Shown one piece after another: positions 46,494 through 54,688 of a stretch of DNA of 64,000 nt. The stretch is taken from NCBI GenBank assembly GCA_029213065.1, contig JARGPH010000005.1:38435-102434 (forward strand), read 5' to 3'. Below the pieces are notes generated by a model, which saw only the letters and a list, made by a program, of their open reading frames with translations, was not told the origin of the DNA and ran no database searches. The DNA is from Verrucomicrobiales bacterium. GTDB taxonomy: Bacteria; Verrucomicrobiota; Verrucomicrobiia; Verrucomicrobiales; DEV007. A program made the position numbers and the translations under genes. How positions within the stretch are numbered: position 1 is the stretch's first letter; each line of letters starts with the position of its first letter.

Positions 46494-46789
46494 TGGGGGA
46501 GAGTCCTGGAGGGGGTGCAGGGGACAAATAAGCGTGAAGCGGAGCGTAAGATCTTTCCAGCAAAATCGGTGCTTTTGACTACCCGGGGATAGACGGTTCG
46601 CTGAAAATACTCCGTGCCCTCGTGAACAGGGGACTTCGAAGCGAGCTGTAAACGCGTGATCGAGTTGAGTGGGGCGGACTGATCGCGCTTACTTGACTTT
46701 TCCACGGTCTTCAAACTATGCTCGGGATTCTGCCACACCGGCATTTCAGATTCACTTGCCCTCTTCGTTCTTCCTTCCCTACGCAATAC

Positions 46790-47398
46790 ATGAACTCAAC
46801 CGATCCGGACGCTGACCGTGATGCTTTGCGAGAATTTGTGCGGATTCATTCTCACGATTCCAGAAATCACTACAATGGGATTGAGATGGAATTGTTGCTT
46901 ATGGAGGGAACCTTGAGCGGTGACGGTCTCGGCGGCATTGAGCAAATCAGAAAGGAGGTCAACGCGTTGGAGAACGGGCTTCGCTATCTTGAGAATCGTT
47001 TTGCTGATCCTGAACGGGAGATCGTCTCTGCCCTCGACGTGTTCAATCAGTGGAAATCAAGATACGGTGCGATCAGCGATGATTCGATCACTTGGGAATA
47101 TTCTTTCAATAACGTGTCCATAAACGTGGATATGCGGATCGTGGCCGACACTCTCTGTGAGTGGTTGAGTGGCATGAAAAGGGTGTCTCCGGTCAAGGTG
47201 TTCGGTGAGTTGAAAGAGGATCAAATTTGCTTCCGGGTCGAGCTGGAGGCCGCTCCCGGCGGGGCGGATTGCAATGTTAATTCTCTGCCCCCGGGATTTA
47301 TCGATTTGATCAAAAGTAACGGTGGAAGTTACCGGGAGAAGGAACCTTCCGCCGGGGACAAAACGGGCGGCGTTTGCTGTTTCCCGGTCGTTCATTGA
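46790..47398 (+). CDS. Histidine-phosphotransfer-like protein (DHp with degenerate ATPase domain; ChpT/Spo0B-like)
   Basis: With the ATG at 46790 the protein has 202 residues. An H-box-like motif, IHSHDSRNHYNGIEMELLLM (His22 of HDSRN), opens a long helical pair typical of histidine-kinase dimerisation domains. The C-terminal half looks like a kinase ATPase fold (VDMRIVADTLCEWLSGMKRV) but lacks the N-box asparagine and both glycine-rich boxes. That is the layout of ChpT or Spo0B phosphotransferases, which relay phosphate without binding ATP. It lies 98 bases before the RsbQ-like gene and the hybrid kinase, so it may be the relay partner. This is inference from motifs; a degenerate kinase is the alternative. 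Confidence 0.5.
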   Translation: MNSTDPDADRDALREFVRIHSHDSRNHYNGIEMELLLMEGTLSGDGLGGIEQIRKEVNALENGLRYLENRFADPEREIVSALDVFNQWKSRYGAISDDSITWEYSFNNVSINVDMRIVADTLCEWLSGMKRVSPVKVFGELKEDQICFRVELEAAPGGADCNVNSLPPGFIDLIKSNGGSYREKEPSAGDKTGGVCCFPVVH

Positions 47399-47496
47399 GA
47401 CTGAATAAAGCGCTCGTGATGAGGAGGTTTAGTCTTCGTGATCGACTTGATTTGCAAGTATGGTAATGGTTTAGCCAAGTGATTGTAAGAGGATAG

Positions 47497-48312
47497 ATGG
47501 CAGAGGGGATATCAAAAAGAAACAACGTTACTGTATTCGGAAAGGGCTCCAGAGCCTTCGTTTTTGCGCATGGGTTCGGTTGCGACCAGCACATGTGGCG
47601 ATATCTGACTCCTGCATTTGAAGACGATTATCGCATCATTCTTTTTGACTATGTGGGGGCCGGAAAGTCTGATATCTCGGCCTATGATTCAGAGCGCTAC
47701 TCAACTCTGGAAGGTTACGCTCAGGATGTTCTCGAGGTTCTCAGAGAGCTCGACCTGAAAGACGTTATTTTTGCCGGTCATTCTGTCAGTAGCATTATTG
47801 GTGCATTGGCCTGGCTTGAGGAACCTGAGAGATTCAGCCACCTGATCATGGTTGCACCTTCGCCCTGTTATTTGAATCAGCTCCCGGATTATGTCGGAGG
47901 ATTTGAAAGAGCGGATATCGACGGTCTACTCGATTTGATGGACAAAAACTTTCTGGGGTGGGCTGGTTTTCTCGCGCCTATGGTCATGCAAAACTCAGAT
48001 AAACCGGAACTTACCGGGGAACTGGAAGAGAGTTTTTGCTCTACAGATCCTGTTGCCGCAGGGGAATTTGCCAAGGCGACTTTTCTTTCTGATTATCGCC
48101 ACGTCCTGCCGGAAGTCTCTGTTCCATCCTTGATTCTGCAATGTTCTGATGATGTGATTGCCCCGGTGGGAGTGGGCGACTACATGCATGAACGTTTGCC
48201 ATGCAGCGAGCTTAGAAGAATGAAGGCGACCGGGCATTGCCCTCATGTCAGCCATCCTGACGAAACGATAAATTTGATCCGGGATTATCTATCATCTGCG
48301 GTCCATGAGTGA
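47497..48312 (+). CDS. rsbQ: RsbQ-like alpha/beta-hydrolase (D14/KAI2-type receptor family)
   Basis: This 271-residue hydrolase matches the known Bacillus RsbQ closely along its whole length, including FAHGFGCDQHMW, YRIILFDYVGAGKSDISAYD, LEGYAQDVLEVL, LIMVAPSPCYLN, FCSTDP and GHCPHVSHPDETI. The catalytic triad falls at Ser96 (GHSVS), Asp219 (SDD) and His247 (GHC), the RsbQ positions. RsbQ activates the RsbP phosphatase through its PAS domain, and plant D14/KAI2 hormone receptors share the fold. Here the gene overlaps a PAS-histidine-kinase gene by eight bases, so the ligand-bound hydrolase probably regulates that kinase. The ligand is unknown. Confidence 0.9.
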   Translation: MAEGISKRNNVTVFGKGSRAFVFAHGFGCDQHMWRYLTPAFEDDYRIILFDYVGAGKSDISAYDSERYSTLEGYAQDVLEVLRELDLKDVIFAGHSVSSIIGALAWLEEPERFSHLIMVAPSPCYLNQLPDYVGGFERADIDGLLDLMDKNFLGWAGFLAPMVMQNSDKPELTGELEESFCSTDPVAAGEFAKATFLSDYRHVLPEVSVPSLILQCSDDVIAPVGVGDYMHERLPCSELRRMKATGHCPHVSHPDETINLIRDYLSSAVHE

Positions 48313-49921
48313 ACCCGAAAAGCTTCACGGGTTGGGCGATATTCTGGATCATGCTCCATGCGGTTTTCTTCGATTTAACGATGATGGCACCGTTCTTCGC
48401 GCAAATACAACCTTGTCGGAAATGCTCGGTATCCCCGTTTCGGCGATTGAAGGGGTGCATGCTTCGAGCCTTCTGACTCAAGCGGGAAAAGTCTTTTTTC
48501 AGACCCACTTTTTCCCGACCCTTCGCATGCAGGGTAACGTTAACGAATTGTATTTATCCTTGATGAGCAAGGACGGGGCGAAGATACCGGTTCTGATCAA
48601 TGCTGTGCGAAGTGAGAAGCCGGAAGGCTGCTTTAATGACTGCATCATTGTAGGCATCAAAGAGAGGGAGCGATTTGAGCATGCGCTTTTACAGGCAAAA
48701 AAAGAGGCTGAGCGTGCGAACGAGTTAAAGGAGATCGCTCTGACCGAATTGAGTGAAGCCAATGAGTCACTTGCTCTTGCAAAGGACGCCGCTGACGCCG
48801 CTTCGCTCGCCAAGGATTCCTTTCTCGCCGCGTTGAGTCACGAGTTGAGGACGCCACTTACGCCGGTTTTGCTGACGGCTTCCGATCTGGAGAGGAATGA
48901 AGTTCTGCCTCCTGAGATTCGGGAACAGATGTCAATGATTCGGCGCAATGTGGAACTGGAAGCCACCCTGATTGATGATTTACTGGATGTTTCGCGAATC
49001 AACCATGGGAAGCTGACGCTCAACCGGGCTCCGTTTGATCTGCATGAGATCGTTGCTCAGACGGAGGAGATTGTCTTATCTGAGGTTGAGGAGAAACAGA
49101 TCAGTCTGGTCATGGACCTGCAGGCTTCCTCACATCACGTCAATGGGGATCCGGCACGAATCGAGCAGGTTATTTGGAATCTTCTCAAGAACGCCGTTAA
49201 GTTTACCCCAGAGAAAGGAACCGTAACCGTGACAACGAAGAATGATGCCAAGAGTTGCGTCGTTGTTGAAGTCAGTGACACAGGTATCGGGATACCGGCT
49301 GAGCAGCTTCCTGTCATTTTTACTCAGTTCGAGCAAGGGCACGCAACGGGGAAGCATCGCTTCGGCGGGCTGGGTCTGGGGCTGTCTATTTCGCAGGCAA
49401 TTGTTTTCGCCCACGAAGGCAGGATTGGGGCTGAAAGTGAAGGAGAGGGAAAAGGATCAACCTTTTCAATTACCCTGCCAACGATCGAAAAACCGGTCGA
49501 GGCAAGCTCGCCGGATCCTGAGAATCCGGGAGCCGTCGAAGGGATGAGAATATTGCTGGTCGAAGATCATGAGTCGACCCGGCTGGTTGTTTCCCGGTTG
49601 CTCTCAAAAGTGAATCATGATGTTATTGCCGTGGGAACGGTTGAGGCGGCAAGGGAGGCTTTTGACTCTCAGCCGTTCAATCTTGTCATCAGCGACCTGG
49701 GATTGCCTGACGGGAGTGGTTTGGATTTCATGAGCGAGATACGCTCGCGAAGTGAGGTGCCTTCGATAGCGTTGAGTGGATTTGGGATGCCGGAAGACGT
49801 GAAGAGGATCAAGGCGTCAGGATTTACGAAACAACTGACCAAGCCCATTAAGATGGATCGGCTCAACGCATTGATTTGCGAAATTGATCACTCTTCGAAG
49901 GTGGCGGGTGGTACTGACTGA
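48305..49921 (+). CDS. PAS-domain hybrid sensor histidine kinase with receiver domain
   Basis: This 538-residue soluble hybrid kinase opens with a PAS domain (about 10-115; DHAPCGFLRFNDDGTVLRAN, MLGIPVSAIEGVHASSL) resembling the PAS of RsbP. A coiled coil (ERFEHALLQAKKEAERANEL) leads to the HisKA H-box SHELRTPLTP near residue 178, the ATPase N-box EQVIWNLLKNAVKFTP, VSDTGIGIP and GGLGLGLSISQA. The C-terminal receiver (RILLVEDHESTRLVVSRLL) has phospho-acceptor Asp in VISDLGLPDGSG near residue 463 and Lys in LTKPIKMDRL. It overlaps the RsbQ-like gene by eight bases. No DNA-binding output is present, so phosphate must pass elsewhere, perhaps to the DHp-like protein at 46790. Confidence 0.92.
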   Translation: MSEPEKLHGLGDILDHAPCGFLRFNDDGTVLRANTTLSEMLGIPVSAIEGVHASSLLTQAGKVFFQTHFFPTLRMQGNVNELYLSLMSKDGAKIPVLINAVRSEKPEGCFNDCIIVGIKERERFEHALLQAKKEAERANELKEIALTELSEANESLALAKDAADAASLAKDSFLAALSHELRTPLTPVLLTASDLERNEVLPPEIREQMSMIRRNVELEATLIDDLLDVSRINHGKLTLNRAPFDLHEIVAQTEEIVLSEVEEKQISLVMDLQASSHHVNGDPARIEQVIWNLLKNAVKFTPEKGTVTVTTKNDAKSCVVVEVSDTGIGIPAEQLPVIFTQFEQGHATGKHRFGGLGLGLSISQAIVFAHEGRIGAESEGEGKGSTFSITLPTIEKPVEASSPDPENPGAVEGMRILLVEDHESTRLVVSRLLSKVNHDVIAVGTVEAAREAFDSQPFNLVISDLGLPDGSGLDFMSEIRSRSEVPSIALSGFGMPEDVKRIKASGFTKQLTKPIKMDRLNALICEIDHSSKVAGGTD

Positions 49922-49975
49922 ATACCGGGTCGGGGTGACTGCGAAAATCGTCGGTCCAGCGAACAGAGGCGAGGT

Positions 49976-50158
49976 AGGCATGAACCGCTTCCTGCCAGCG
50001 ACCGAGGGCACGTTGGCGTGGCAGAAACCGACAGCGAGGAAAAAGGGCTTTCCATGCTCAGCGGCCAACTGTTCTTCGGCCCAACCTACGACAACATGAT
50101 CGGTGAACTCCAATTCTTGGTAGTCTCTCCGGTCGAGCTGCAGGATCAGTGGTAATGG
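49976..50158 (-). pseudogene. Sulfatase gene remnant
   Basis: Within the 545-base gap between the hybrid kinase and the gene at 50467, the minus strand encodes DYQELEFTDHVVVGWAEEQL, HGKPFFLAVGFCHANVPSV and AGRKRFMP. This matches the central sulfatase segment (target-contact helix, KPFFLAVGFxxPHxP) of the formylglycine sulfatases. The flanking sequence shows no N-terminal CxPSR region and no C-terminal part, and the matching frame loses similarity on both sides, so this is a decayed fragment. The rest of the gap has no gene that I can recognise. Confidence 0.6.
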
Positions 50159-50388
50159 GCTTGTGATCTGAACTGCGGAGCCATGCTGCGTTCTTCGATT
50201 TTTATCCAGGGCGCGGTGCCTCATTCCATTTCAAAGGGGATGTCTTATAGCAATCGAAAGGCTGACCGTTTTGGCATCATGATTCCTGAATCCTTGGTTT
50301 GAAACGAGCGCCCAAATTCACCTTTCGCTCAATCGATTTAGAGAAAACTCGATAAAGGCAACAGCCCATACGTCAGACCCTATGAGTG

Positions 50389-50407
50389 CGGAGGTAAGAG
50401 TCCTCCG
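50389..50407 (+). other. Hairpin in the leader of the 969-residue protein gene
   Basis: CGGAGG and CCTCCG form a perfect 6-base stem with a 7-base loop, 60 bases before the start codon at 50467. A T-run TTACTTTT follows soon after, so it could attenuate or stabilise the transcript. It could equally be a chance hairpin. Confidence 0.3.
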
Positions 50408-50466
50408 ATTACTTTTCGGCTTAAACAGAATTCACAATCCGCGTATCAAGAAAGAAAGGGGGCTAC

Positions 50467-53376
50467 ATGAAACGATCTATTCGCATTGCATTGGGAGTCT
50501 CTATCGCGCTTGCCATAGTTTTCTGCTTCAGAGGAGGCGATCAGGAAAATTCCTATCTATATGAAAAAGCTTCCACGCTCGAATTCTCTCAAGAGCAGAT
50601 CGTCACCTTCGTTCACGAAGAGATAAGCCCTCTGCCTGGATCGGAAGCATTTCGCGGCGCTTTGGGAACGCTTTGGGAAGGTGCAGGAAGCCGGAAAGAG
50701 TCTGCCCACCTTCTTTCCGAACTGCTCGGTCATTCGGGGATTGAGAATTCCGTCGTCAGCAATGGCGAGCAGTTTGGCGTCCGGGTTGCATCATCAGGTG
50801 AAGTGATTCCCGCGGTCAATGGCGAAGCTTTAACCAGCCACGAAGAAATTGAAAATTATCCGAATTTTTCAATCTCGATGCCTGTCATTGGTCGAGAGAC
50901 AGAGACGGTATCATTCCAGGGCAATACATCAGAATTTCTCAGCAGCCCTCTGAGGATAGCGATCACAGATGGAACGGCCACCCTTGTCGGGCCGGATGAT
51001 CAAACCCTTCTCGCTGCAGTGTTTTCTCCCGGAGAAAGAGTTCTCGCAAAGATTTCATTTCATCTCCTCGACGGTTCACTCGAAACCGTTACCCGTGAGT
51101 TGATTGACGACACGGTGCCGCAGCCCTGTATGCCGGCGGAACATGTCATCGTCTTTGCTCCCTGTGAAATCGATGAAGGAATATTCAGGAAGCAGAAAGC
51201 ACTGATTGCTCAATCCTGGGGAGAGAGTTCCCCCTCTTACCAATCCTACTCCCTGGTGCTTGATCATTGGTATCAATCGGACCGGATGCTGACTGATTTG
51301 AGAACACATTTTGATGCGGATGCTTTTTATCGGATTCCACGTGTGCTCATCGGATCCTGCTATCTCGATGATTCGGGGGATCCAGCAGGCTATGCCCTCG
51401 ATCTTAGACGCAACAGCATTCACCTCACCCACAACGATGACAAGGCACGATCATTTGCTCTCACGAGGGCGAGCCTCGAGGCGGAGCTGGAAGCAAATGT
51501 GATCCTGTCGGCGACAGGGATGTCTTCACGTTCGGCGATTGAGGTTTTTCTCGCTCATTTGAATCACGGCGCGCAACAGAGCGGACCGCGTATTTCCGGG
51601 TATGAGAGAACGTTTGCCGGATTTTTACGAGATACGTTTCCGGGAGTGAAACTCCATCTTCGTGCTGATGAGGGTAGAACAGTAAGCCTGACACATCTCC
51701 CCGGAAGCCGCGGCATTGGAATCGAATTCAGCAAATCGTTACAGGAAGCACTCGATAGCAATGACTACTTTCCATGGACCCATTGCAAATCGGGTGAGAT
51801 TTTGAATGGCAGTTTTGAAGAAGCCGCTTACGAACTTGAAGCACTTTTGGGGCCGGTTTCCGGGGCTGATTTGGACTACACGACTACCTCGGAGTTGGAG
51901 TATTGCTACGACTTGATAGATACCCCATATGTTCGCGAGTTTCATTTCTGGTGGGTTCCCGGGGAAGAGCAATTTCGGACCGCGGCGGAAGAACAGATCA
52001 CGCGAATCAGCGACGACGGTTCCTACGTCTATGAAAGAGTCGCCTACACCTACGAAGATGAAACATCGATCACTCCGGGACATGTCGAGAATACGAGCTA
52101 CACTGTTCCGGCAGCCACGAGAAGATCCGGCAAGGGCTGCACCCTCTGGCATTCACAAAACAATATTTCAAACGGAGCAAACGCTCTATCGATGAGTCAG
52201 GATTTCCTTCAGGATTTGAAGGACGATGGTTACGCCGAAGCCATCCCTTATTATTGGGATGGTAGTCCGGGAGCCCCATTGAAATTGTATGCCGTAACTC
52301 ATGCTCAATTCGAATTGAGCATTAATCGAAAAAAAGTGTCCATACCAGCCATCTGGGTAACTGGCAACTACGCATCCGGGAACAAGCCAAAACCGGAGAG
52401 ATGGGGGAGCCGCTACCTCGATGACCCAAGCATTCCCAATGTCGGGAATGAAAAAACAACGCATGATGGATACAATACTTTCGTCATTGCTGACAACGCC
52501 AACCTGCCTCGCGTTTTGAATTCAAGAACAGAGTTTCAGGCACCCATACACGGACGAATCACATCAGCGGAAAACGGGGCATCAGTAGAGAATGCTGAAA
52601 TACTGGTAATGGACACCCAATCCAAAGCGTCAACCTGGCCGACTGGCGATTTTGTTCTGCCCCTCATTTCGAAACCCCACGACGTATTTACCGTCAAGGT
52701 AACCCATCCGGACTATGACACCTGGAGCGAAGCGATTGACTTCCGGGATCGTGCCGGATTCGAGCGACTGAAGAAAATCACTCTGACCCCGCGATCCAGT
52801 TCCATTGATAGCCCTCAACACAAGGTGGCAAACCCGTTCACCTGGGTGACCCCGGAAACACTGGAGCAGGACCTTCGGAAGTTGTCGAGTGAGCGAACGC
52901 AGCGATACATTCGCGAAGCCCTGGAAGACAACCCCTCTCTCCAGGCTCTGGTTCCTCTTGAGGAAACGTCACAGGAACTGAGGATGGAAACGGCGTGGCT
53001 TCTCTTTGACAGAGAAACGAATCATTTTACCGCAGTAACCCATGATGGACTGCACGGAGCTGTCGGCACAGTGAGCAATGTGGGATCAGCTGCGGGCGAT
53101 GGAGCGATCAGCGCATACTCAGGCTTTGTTTCTTCCTGGTTTGCTTATTCGGGTGGAAAAATAGAAGCCATCACCGAAGCCATGAGAGGGGGAGATTTCT
53201 CCGATCTGGGACACGCCCATGCCAAGGCATTTGCCCTGAATTTTCTCGAGACGATGTCAGACAAAACTGACAACATTTTTGCTGATCAAGCTGGAGTCAA
53301 CAGCGCCGCATACCGGGCTGGTTTCCTTCAGGGGTTATCGTTTTTTGACAAACACCCGGGATATCGTGGCGAGTAA
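50467..53376 (+). CDS. Large exported protein of unknown function with transglutaminase-like and carboxypeptidase-regulatory-like parts
   Basis: This 969-residue protein begins with a signal anchor (IRIALGVSIALAIVFCFRGG) and is otherwise predicted extracytoplasmic. A region around residues 55-120 (FRGALGTLWEGAGSRKESAH, LLSELLGHSGIENSV) resembles the transglutaminase-like fold, but no catalytic Cys is seen there. The stretch at about 285-320 (DADAFYRIPRVLIGSCYLDD, GYALDLRRNSIHLT) is unidentified. Near residue 700 (PIHGRITSAENGASVENAEI, LVMDTQSKAST) is a carboxypeptidase-regulatory-like beta domain. The C-terminus is helix-rich. I do not recognise the family. The preceding AAGAAAGGGGG is a plausible ribosome-binding site. 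Composition appears more A/T-rich than the genes before 49.9 kb. Confidence 0.7.
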   Translation: MKRSIRIALGVSIALAIVFCFRGGDQENSYLYEKASTLEFSQEQIVTFVHEEISPLPGSEAFRGALGTLWEGAGSRKESAHLLSELLGHSGIENSVVSNGEQFGVRVASSGEVIPAVNGEALTSHEEIENYPNFSISMPVIGRETETVSFQGNTSEFLSSPLRIAITDGTATLVGPDDQTLLAAVFSPGERVLAKISFHLLDGSLETVTRELIDDTVPQPCMPAEHVIVFAPCEIDEGIFRKQKALIAQSWGESSPSYQSYSLVLDHWYQSDRMLTDLRTHFDADAFYRIPRVLIGSCYLDDSGDPAGYALDLRRNSIHLTHNDDKARSFALTRASLEAELEANVILSATGMSSRSAIEVFLAHLNHGAQQSGPRISGYERTFAGFLRDTFPGVKLHLRADEGRTVSLTHLPGSRGIGIEFSKSLQEALDSNDYFPWTHCKSGEILNGSFEEAAYELEALLGPVSGADLDYTTTSELEYCYDLIDTPYVREFHFWWVPGEEQFRTAAEEQITRISDDGSYVYERVAYTYEDETSITPGHVENTSYTVPAATRRSGKGCTLWHSQNNISNGANALSMSQDFLQDLKDDGYAEAIPYYWDGSPGAPLKLYAVTHAQFELSINRKKVSIPAIWVTGNYASGNKPKPERWGSRYLDDPSIPNVGNEKTTHDGYNTFVIADNANLPRVLNSRTEFQAPIHGRITSAENGASVENAEILVMDTQSKASTWPTGDFVLPLISKPHDVFTVKVTHPDYDTWSEAIDFRDRAGFERLKKITLTPRSSSIDSPQHKVANPFTWVTPETLEQDLRKLSSERTQRYIREALEDNPSLQALVPLEETSQELRMETAWLLFDRETNHFTAVTHDGLHGAVGTVSNVGSAAGDGAISAYSGFVSSWFAYSGGKIEAITEAMRGGDFSDLGHAHAKAFALNFLETMSDKTDNIFADQAGVNSAAYRAGFLQGLSFFDKHPGYRGE

Positions 53377-53411
53377 TTTCGCTATCTGGAGAAGGAACCC
53401 GCTTCGCAAAA

Positions 53412-54203
53412 TCAGTCAAAGGTGCTCATCGGCGGGGCTCCCATCGTCGAGTATCCGTTGTCGACGTGGAGCACTTCACCGGTGACTCCACTGGAGAGAT
53501 TGCTCAGCAAATAGACCGAGCTGTCACCGACGTCGCGCCCTTCGATATTCCGCTTCATGGGAGCGACCTTGCCGGTGTAGTCGATCATTTTGTCGATGTC
53601 CCCGACGGCCGAGGCGGCGAGCGTTTTCTGAGGGCCTGCAGAGATCGCATTGACCCGAATATTGCTCGGGCCCAGATCGTAGGCCAGGTAACGCACCGAA
53701 GCTTCCAGCGCCGCTTTGGCGACACCCATGACGTTGTAGTTCGGGATGACCCGCTCACTTCCGAGGTAGCTCATCGTGATGATTGATCCGCCGTTCGGCA
53801 TGATCTTCGCGGCTTCTCTTGCCATGGGAATCAGGCTGTAGGCGCTGACGTCGAGAGCGAGAGCAAAGCCTTCCCGGGTGGTGTCGACGAACGTGCCTTC
53901 GAGATCATCCGACTTTGCAAAGGCGATCGAGTGAACGAAAAAGTCGATGTCACCGAAGTCCGATTTGATGGCTGCAAAGGCCTCCTCGATTGACTCGTCG
54001 CTCTGCGCGTCCATGGGGCAGGTGAAGGAGATATCTTCGCGTTCTGCGATTTTTTTGATCCGCCGTTCGACGGCTTTTCCGGGCAGGTAGGCGAGGCCCA
54101 CTTCGGCCCCTTGTTCCTGGAGACTCTTCAGAATGTGGTAGGCAAACGAATATTCGTTGACCACACCGGTTACGATTCCCTTTTTTCCCTTAAGCAGCGA
54201 CAT
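53412..54203 (-). CDS. fabI: Enoyl-[acyl-carrier-protein] reductase (NADH), FabI
   Basis: With the ATG at 54203 the protein has 263 residues (an ATG at 54230 is in frame, nine residues longer). It begins MSLLKGKKGIVTGVVNEYSF, the FabI cofactor-binding start. The catalytic YxxxxxxK is in PNYNVMGVAKAALEASVRYL, and other family segments are FFVHSIAFAKSDDLEGTFVD, GSIITMSYLGSERVIPNYNV and NAISAGPQKTLAASAVGDID. FabI makes the last reduction step of fatty-acid elongation. It is minus-strand, between the large exported protein and the island boundary. Confidence 0.95.
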   Translation of the reverse strand: MSLLKGKKGIVTGVVNEYSFAYHILKSLQEQGAEVGLAYLPGKAVERRIKKIAEREDISFTCPMDAQSDESIEEAFAAIKSDFGDIDFFVHSIAFAKSDDLEGTFVDTTREGFALALDVSAYSLIPMAREAAKIMPNGGSIITMSYLGSERVIPNYNVMGVAKAALEASVRYLAYDLGPSNIRVNAISAGPQKTLAASAVGDIDKMIDYTGKVAPMKRNIEGRDVGDSSVYLLSNLSSGVTGEVLHVDNGYSTMGAPPMSTFD

Positions 54204-54338
54204 TCCTTCACATATTGACGGGTGTCCCACATTTCAAGGGATTTGTTCCAAAGCATAGCCTGCTCCTTCGTCACAGATCGTGGCAGGCGCCCCGGGAGGC
54301 CGGCCCCGCCTACGGGTTCTCGTCCCAACGGGTAGACA

Positions 54339-54364
54339 CAAAAAAACCGCCTCGAAAGGCGGTT
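54339..54364 (-). terminator. Intrinsic terminator downstream of the tRNA fragment
   Basis: Read on the minus strand, AACCGCC, TTTCGA-type loop and GGCGGTT form a 7-8-base GC-rich stem with a tetraloop-sized gap, followed by a run of T residues. It lies five bases after the CCA of the tRNA 3-prime fragment, as expected for a tRNA gene terminator. Confidence 0.75.
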
Positions 54365-54368
54365 AAAT

Positions 54369-54400
54369 TGGCGACCCGTACGGGACTCGAACCCGTGTGT
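54369..54400 (-). other. tRNA 3-prime fragment: putative attachment (att) site of an integrated element
   Basis: The minus strand has ACGGGTTCGAGTCCCGT, a T-arm with a 5-base stem and the TTCGAGT loop, followed by the acceptor strand ACGGGTC, discriminator G and an encoded CCA. The matching 5-prime acceptor, D-arm and anticodon arm are not present in the next 90 bases. A nearby ACCCGT is only 18 bases before the T-arm, too close for a tRNA. This is the pattern left when an integrase inserts into the 3-prime end of a tRNA gene: one att site keeps only the 3-prime end plus the original terminator. The element would lie to the right. The tRNA identity cannot be told from this part. Confidence 0.6.
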
Positions 54401-54467
54401 AAACCTATCTATAAACGGGTTATGCTGTGTTTGATAGGTAGGTTTAGGCATGCTTAAGCGACTTTTC

Positions 54468-54485
54468 TGTCATAAATTGTCATAA
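54468..54485 (+). repeat. Pair of 8-base direct repeats near the att site
   Basis: TGTCATAA occurs twice, at 54468-54475 and 54478-54485, spaced by ten bases, one helical turn. It lies about 70 bases inside the putative att boundary, where integrase arm-type sites are often found. Two copies can also arise by chance. Confidence 0.35.
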
Positions 54486-54688
54486 CGTTTCACATTATTA
54501 AGCAGACAAGCAAACTGTCGATCTCTCTGTAAGCGATTCATGGTGGGCGAAGGGCCCTCACGCAGGAATGTGGGAAAGGGTAGGAAAGAGATCTTCTTTA
54601 GGGTAGAGGCGGACGCTGACAAGAGAAATTTGAACGCTCCACGCTTGCCATGGCGATCTTCATTCCATATACGTATCTGTTTTTCTCT

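Noticed and set aside
50341-50466. A c-di-GMP-type riboswitch in the leader of the 969-residue protein gene
   Set aside because: Some words (GATAAAGGCAACAG, GCGGAGG) recall the consensus, but the tetraloop receptor and second stem do not form. Only a simple hairpin remains.
54369-54460. A complete tRNA gene
   Set aside because: Only the T-arm and acceptor 3-prime strand are found. The ACCCGT candidate for the 5-prime acceptor is 18 bases from the T-arm, leaving no room for D and anticodon arms.
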